Under the pieces are notes generated by a model. That model was not told the origin of the DNA, did no database searches, and saw only the letters and a list, made by a program, of their open reading frames with translations. Shown one piece after another: positions 5,513-6,963 of a stretch of DNA of 6,963 nucleotides. The first letter of the stretch is position 1. Each line of letters opens with the position of its first letter. The translations under genes were made by a program, and so were the position numbers. This DNA is from Gammaproteobacteria bacterium (lineage in GTDB: Bacteria > Pseudomonadota > Gammaproteobacteria > Arenicellales > Arenicellaceae), in contig DNHK01000394.1 of assembly GCA_003485905.1 (NCBI GenBank), forward strand, positions 1 through 6,963, written 5' to 3'.

Positions 5513-6394
5513 ATGAGTGCCATAAATAAACTTCTCATTGCGGTGAAAGTAGAAGCACATGTGTTTCACAACGGGCAATACTGTGGTCTATGGGCAGTAG
5601 ACACCTCTGGCACACAGCATATGACATTTCATATGGTTTCCTACGGCATTTGCCATTTAACAATTGGAGAGGAGACAATCCTATTGAATGCTGGAGACGC
5701 GATTTTCTTCCCAACAGACGCTAGTCATCGGGCTAGCAACTCAAAGAGTAAGGGTGTTGCCGTAAATCAGGCGGTATCATTTCCGATGACAGAAGAGACT
5801 AAAAATGATTCAACAGGTCTTGTTTGTGGTCATTTTGTCCACCAACATCCCCTATTCGACAAGCTATTAATGCAGCTGCCTGATTATATTGTTATTCGCG
5901 GCGGAGCAGGGTCTTCGGCTTCAGCCGTTATCGATTTAATGCTCGCTGAATCTAGGCAAGCCGATCAAAGTACTAATATGCTTCTAAACAGACTTTCAGA
6001 TTGTCTGCTATACATATTGCTTAGGGATCATGTCGATACCGAAAGTGGCCTTTTCTCTGCTATGGCGCATCCTAGTTTGGGGGAATCGCTCACGCTTATC
6101 CACAGCAATCCTACCTATAAACTAACGTTAGATAAGCTTGCCAGTGCAGCCGCAATGTCACGTTCTGCATACGCTAGTTTATTTAAGCAAATGGTTGGCC
6201 TGTCTCCGGCGGACTATATTTTTCAGTGGCGTATGGCGCAGGCTCACCGTTGGTTAGCAGATGACGGGATCAGTACCTTAGATGCGGCTTTACGCTGTGG
6301 ATATGAGTCTGAAGCTTCATTCTCAAAAGCTTTTAAGCGGGTACTTGGTGTCGGTCCAGGGGTGGCTAGGAATATGTACTCTAGAATTCAGTAA
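5513..6394 (+). CDS. AraC-family transcriptional regulator with N-terminal cupin domain
   Basis: The product has 293 residues. The N-terminal half is a cupin_6-type sensor: VFHNGQYCGLWAVD (17-30), FHMVSYGICHL (39-49), LLNAGDAIFFPTDASHRA (57-74) with a His-containing barrel strand. The C-terminal ~100 residues are two AraC helix-turn-helix units: LTLDKLASAAAMSRSAYASLF (about 204-224) and AALRCGYESEASFSKAFKR (258-276), ending with GVGP (279-282), the usual G-x-x-P. Length and layout match cytoplasmic one-component regulators that often control a neighbouring oxidoreductase or small exported gene. It is divergent from the YHS gene, its most likely target besides itself. There is no good Shine-Dalgarno, but a 12-codon upstream frame (5478-5516) ends in TGA overlapping its ATG, so coupled translation is possible. 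The inducer is unknown. Confidence 0.9.
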   Translation: MSAINKLLIAVKVEAHVFHNGQYCGLWAVDTSGTQHMTFHMVSYGICHLTIGEETILLNAGDAIFFPTDASHRASNSKSKGVAVNQAVSFPMTEETKNDSTGLVCGHFVHQHPLFDKLLMQLPDYIVIRGGAGSSASAVIDLMLAESRQADQSTNMLLNRLSDCLLYILLRDHVDTESGLFSAMAHPSLGESLTLIHSNPTYKLTLDKLASAAAMSRSAYASLFKQMVGLSPADYIFQWRMAQAHRWLADDGISTLDAALRCGYESEASFSKAFKRVLGVGPGVARNMYSRIQ

Positions 6395-6476
6395 GTTTTG
6401 AACAGAACAGAATCCAACTTCCGGTATCACGGCCATCTAATTACTAAAGTCGTCTAAAGCATCGTATATACCAGCT

Positions 6477-6500
6477 AACTAGAAAATATTGTCTAGTTTT
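6477..6500 (+). terminator. Weak terminator-like hairpin after the AraC-family gene
   Basis: AACTAGA (6477-6483) and TCTAGTT (6492-6498) form a perfect 7-bp stem with an 8-nt loop and a short T run (6497-6500), 82 nt after the stop. The stem is AT-rich, so it is a weak candidate. It is the best one between this gene and the next. Confidence 0.35.
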
Positions 6501-6506
6501 AATGAG

Positions 6507-6535
6507 TTACGTAGAAATATTAGATTCGCTATAAA
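6507..6535 (+). promoter_or_regulatory. Possible promoter of the lipoprotein gene
   Basis: TATAAA (6530-6535) is a good -10 box. TTACGT (6507-6512) stands 17 bp upstream as a poor -35. The start codon is 64 bp beyond the -10, leaving a leader of roughly 58 nt. Confidence 0.25.
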
Positions 6536-6599
6536 TATGCAAATGTTTTGGGTTATGGTAATCTAACCTATTAAATCAATTGGATTCACCCAATAACGT

Positions 6600-6963
6600 A
6601 TGTATTTTAGTAAATTACCCATATATCTCTTTGTTATGTTTTTGTGTGCCGGTTGTGACTATATTTCAGATGTCGCGTCTGGTGGCGGGCAAGAGGGAGT
6701 TGATAGCGCTATATCGCTTGCAGATATCAAAGAAGTATTAGAGGCCACCAAAGGCCCAGATGATCCAGATGAAATTACAAATTTGGAAACTGCAGGGACC
6801 TTGCAGGGTTCTGCGCACTCTGCTGCTGTCAATTCTATTGTTGCGCAAGTCAACGAGCGAATTAACTCGCAACCTAAGATATTGAATATCGTTGACGACT
6901 GGGGTAGCACCTGCCCATTGCAAAATAGCGAGTTTTGCGGAGGCTATGGCACTGCATTGGTGC
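6600..6963 (+). CDS. Unrecognised lipoprotein, N-terminal part (cut by window edge)
   Basis: An ATG at 6600, preceded in frame by a TAA at 6594, opens a frame that stays open for 121 codons to the window end. It begins MYFSKLPIYLFVMFLCAGCD: a short hydrophobic signal and a lipobox-like LCAGC with the lipid-carrying Cys at 19. The -3 residue is Cys, which is unusual. Asp at +2 would favour inner-membrane retention by the enterobacterial Lol rule. The mature part starts with a Gly/Ser-rich linker (SGGGQEG), then an acidic helix-like region (ADIKEVLEATKGPDDPDE) and a stretch with two further cysteines (C105, C113) that could form a disulfide. No Shine-Dalgarno is obvious. No family is recognised, and with the C-terminus missing no function is offered. 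Confidence 0.65.
   Translation, partial: MYFSKLPIYLFVMFLCAGCDYISDVASGGGQEGVDSAISLADIKEVLEATKGPDDPDEITNLETAGTLQGSAHSAAVNSIVAQVNERINSQPKILNIVDDWGSTCPLQNSEFCGGYGTALV

Noticed and set aside
6412..6423. ATCCAACTTCCG as a second attachment site matching the tRNA 3' end (ATCCACTTCCG at 1874-1884)
   Set aside because: The match needs an inserted base and covers only 11 nt, which is possible by chance in 7 kb; no integrase is present in the window.

Overview
The window looks like an accessory or intergenic-rich stretch of a Gram-negative chromosome, most likely from a marine-type gammaproteobacterium. The reasons are Tat and Sec signal peptides, a lipoprotein signal, Shine-Dalgarno-led genes, rho-independent terminators and a bacterial type II selenocysteine-like tRNA. 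The taxon is inferred from general character; there is no marker gene here. Six protein genes are supportable, the last one cut by the window edge.

Left part (1-1923): a GC-rich gene for an exported NHL-type beta-propeller (134-1399, +) ends in a hairpin and a strong terminator. It is followed by three perfect-length tandem copies of a 76-bp unit (1551-1778) plus a short degenerate fourth. These run directly into a tRNA-like gene (1795-1887, +) with anticodon UCA, a long variable arm and an encoded CCA, i.e. a tRNA-Sec (selC) type gene. Its acceptor and T stems pair imperfectly.

Middle part (1924-4448): two genes on the minus strand. One encodes a Tat-exported aldo/keto-reductase-like protein in which the usual catalytic Tyr is Phe. 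The other encodes a second, Sec-exported six-bladed NHL propeller. They are separated by about 500 bp that holds a possible gene remnant and a degenerate copy of the terminator region found after the first propeller gene. All three products are predicted to act outside the cytoplasm, but no shared pathway can be proved from sequence.

Right part (4449-6963): a 460-bp non-coding stretch with several small inverted repeats comes first. Next is a divergent pair: a small exported YHS-domain protein (4911-5378, -) and an AraC-family regulator (5513-6394, +), which share a 134-bp control region containing a clean palindrome. The simplest reading is that the regulator controls itself and the YHS gene. 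The window ends inside an unrecognised lipoprotein gene (6600 onward, +).

No complete novel system is evident. The most unusual items are the tRNA-Sec-like gene abutting the 76-bp tandem repeats, the Tyr-less exported aldo/keto reductase, and a Cys-form member of a YHS (seleno)protein family lying a few kilobases from that tRNA.
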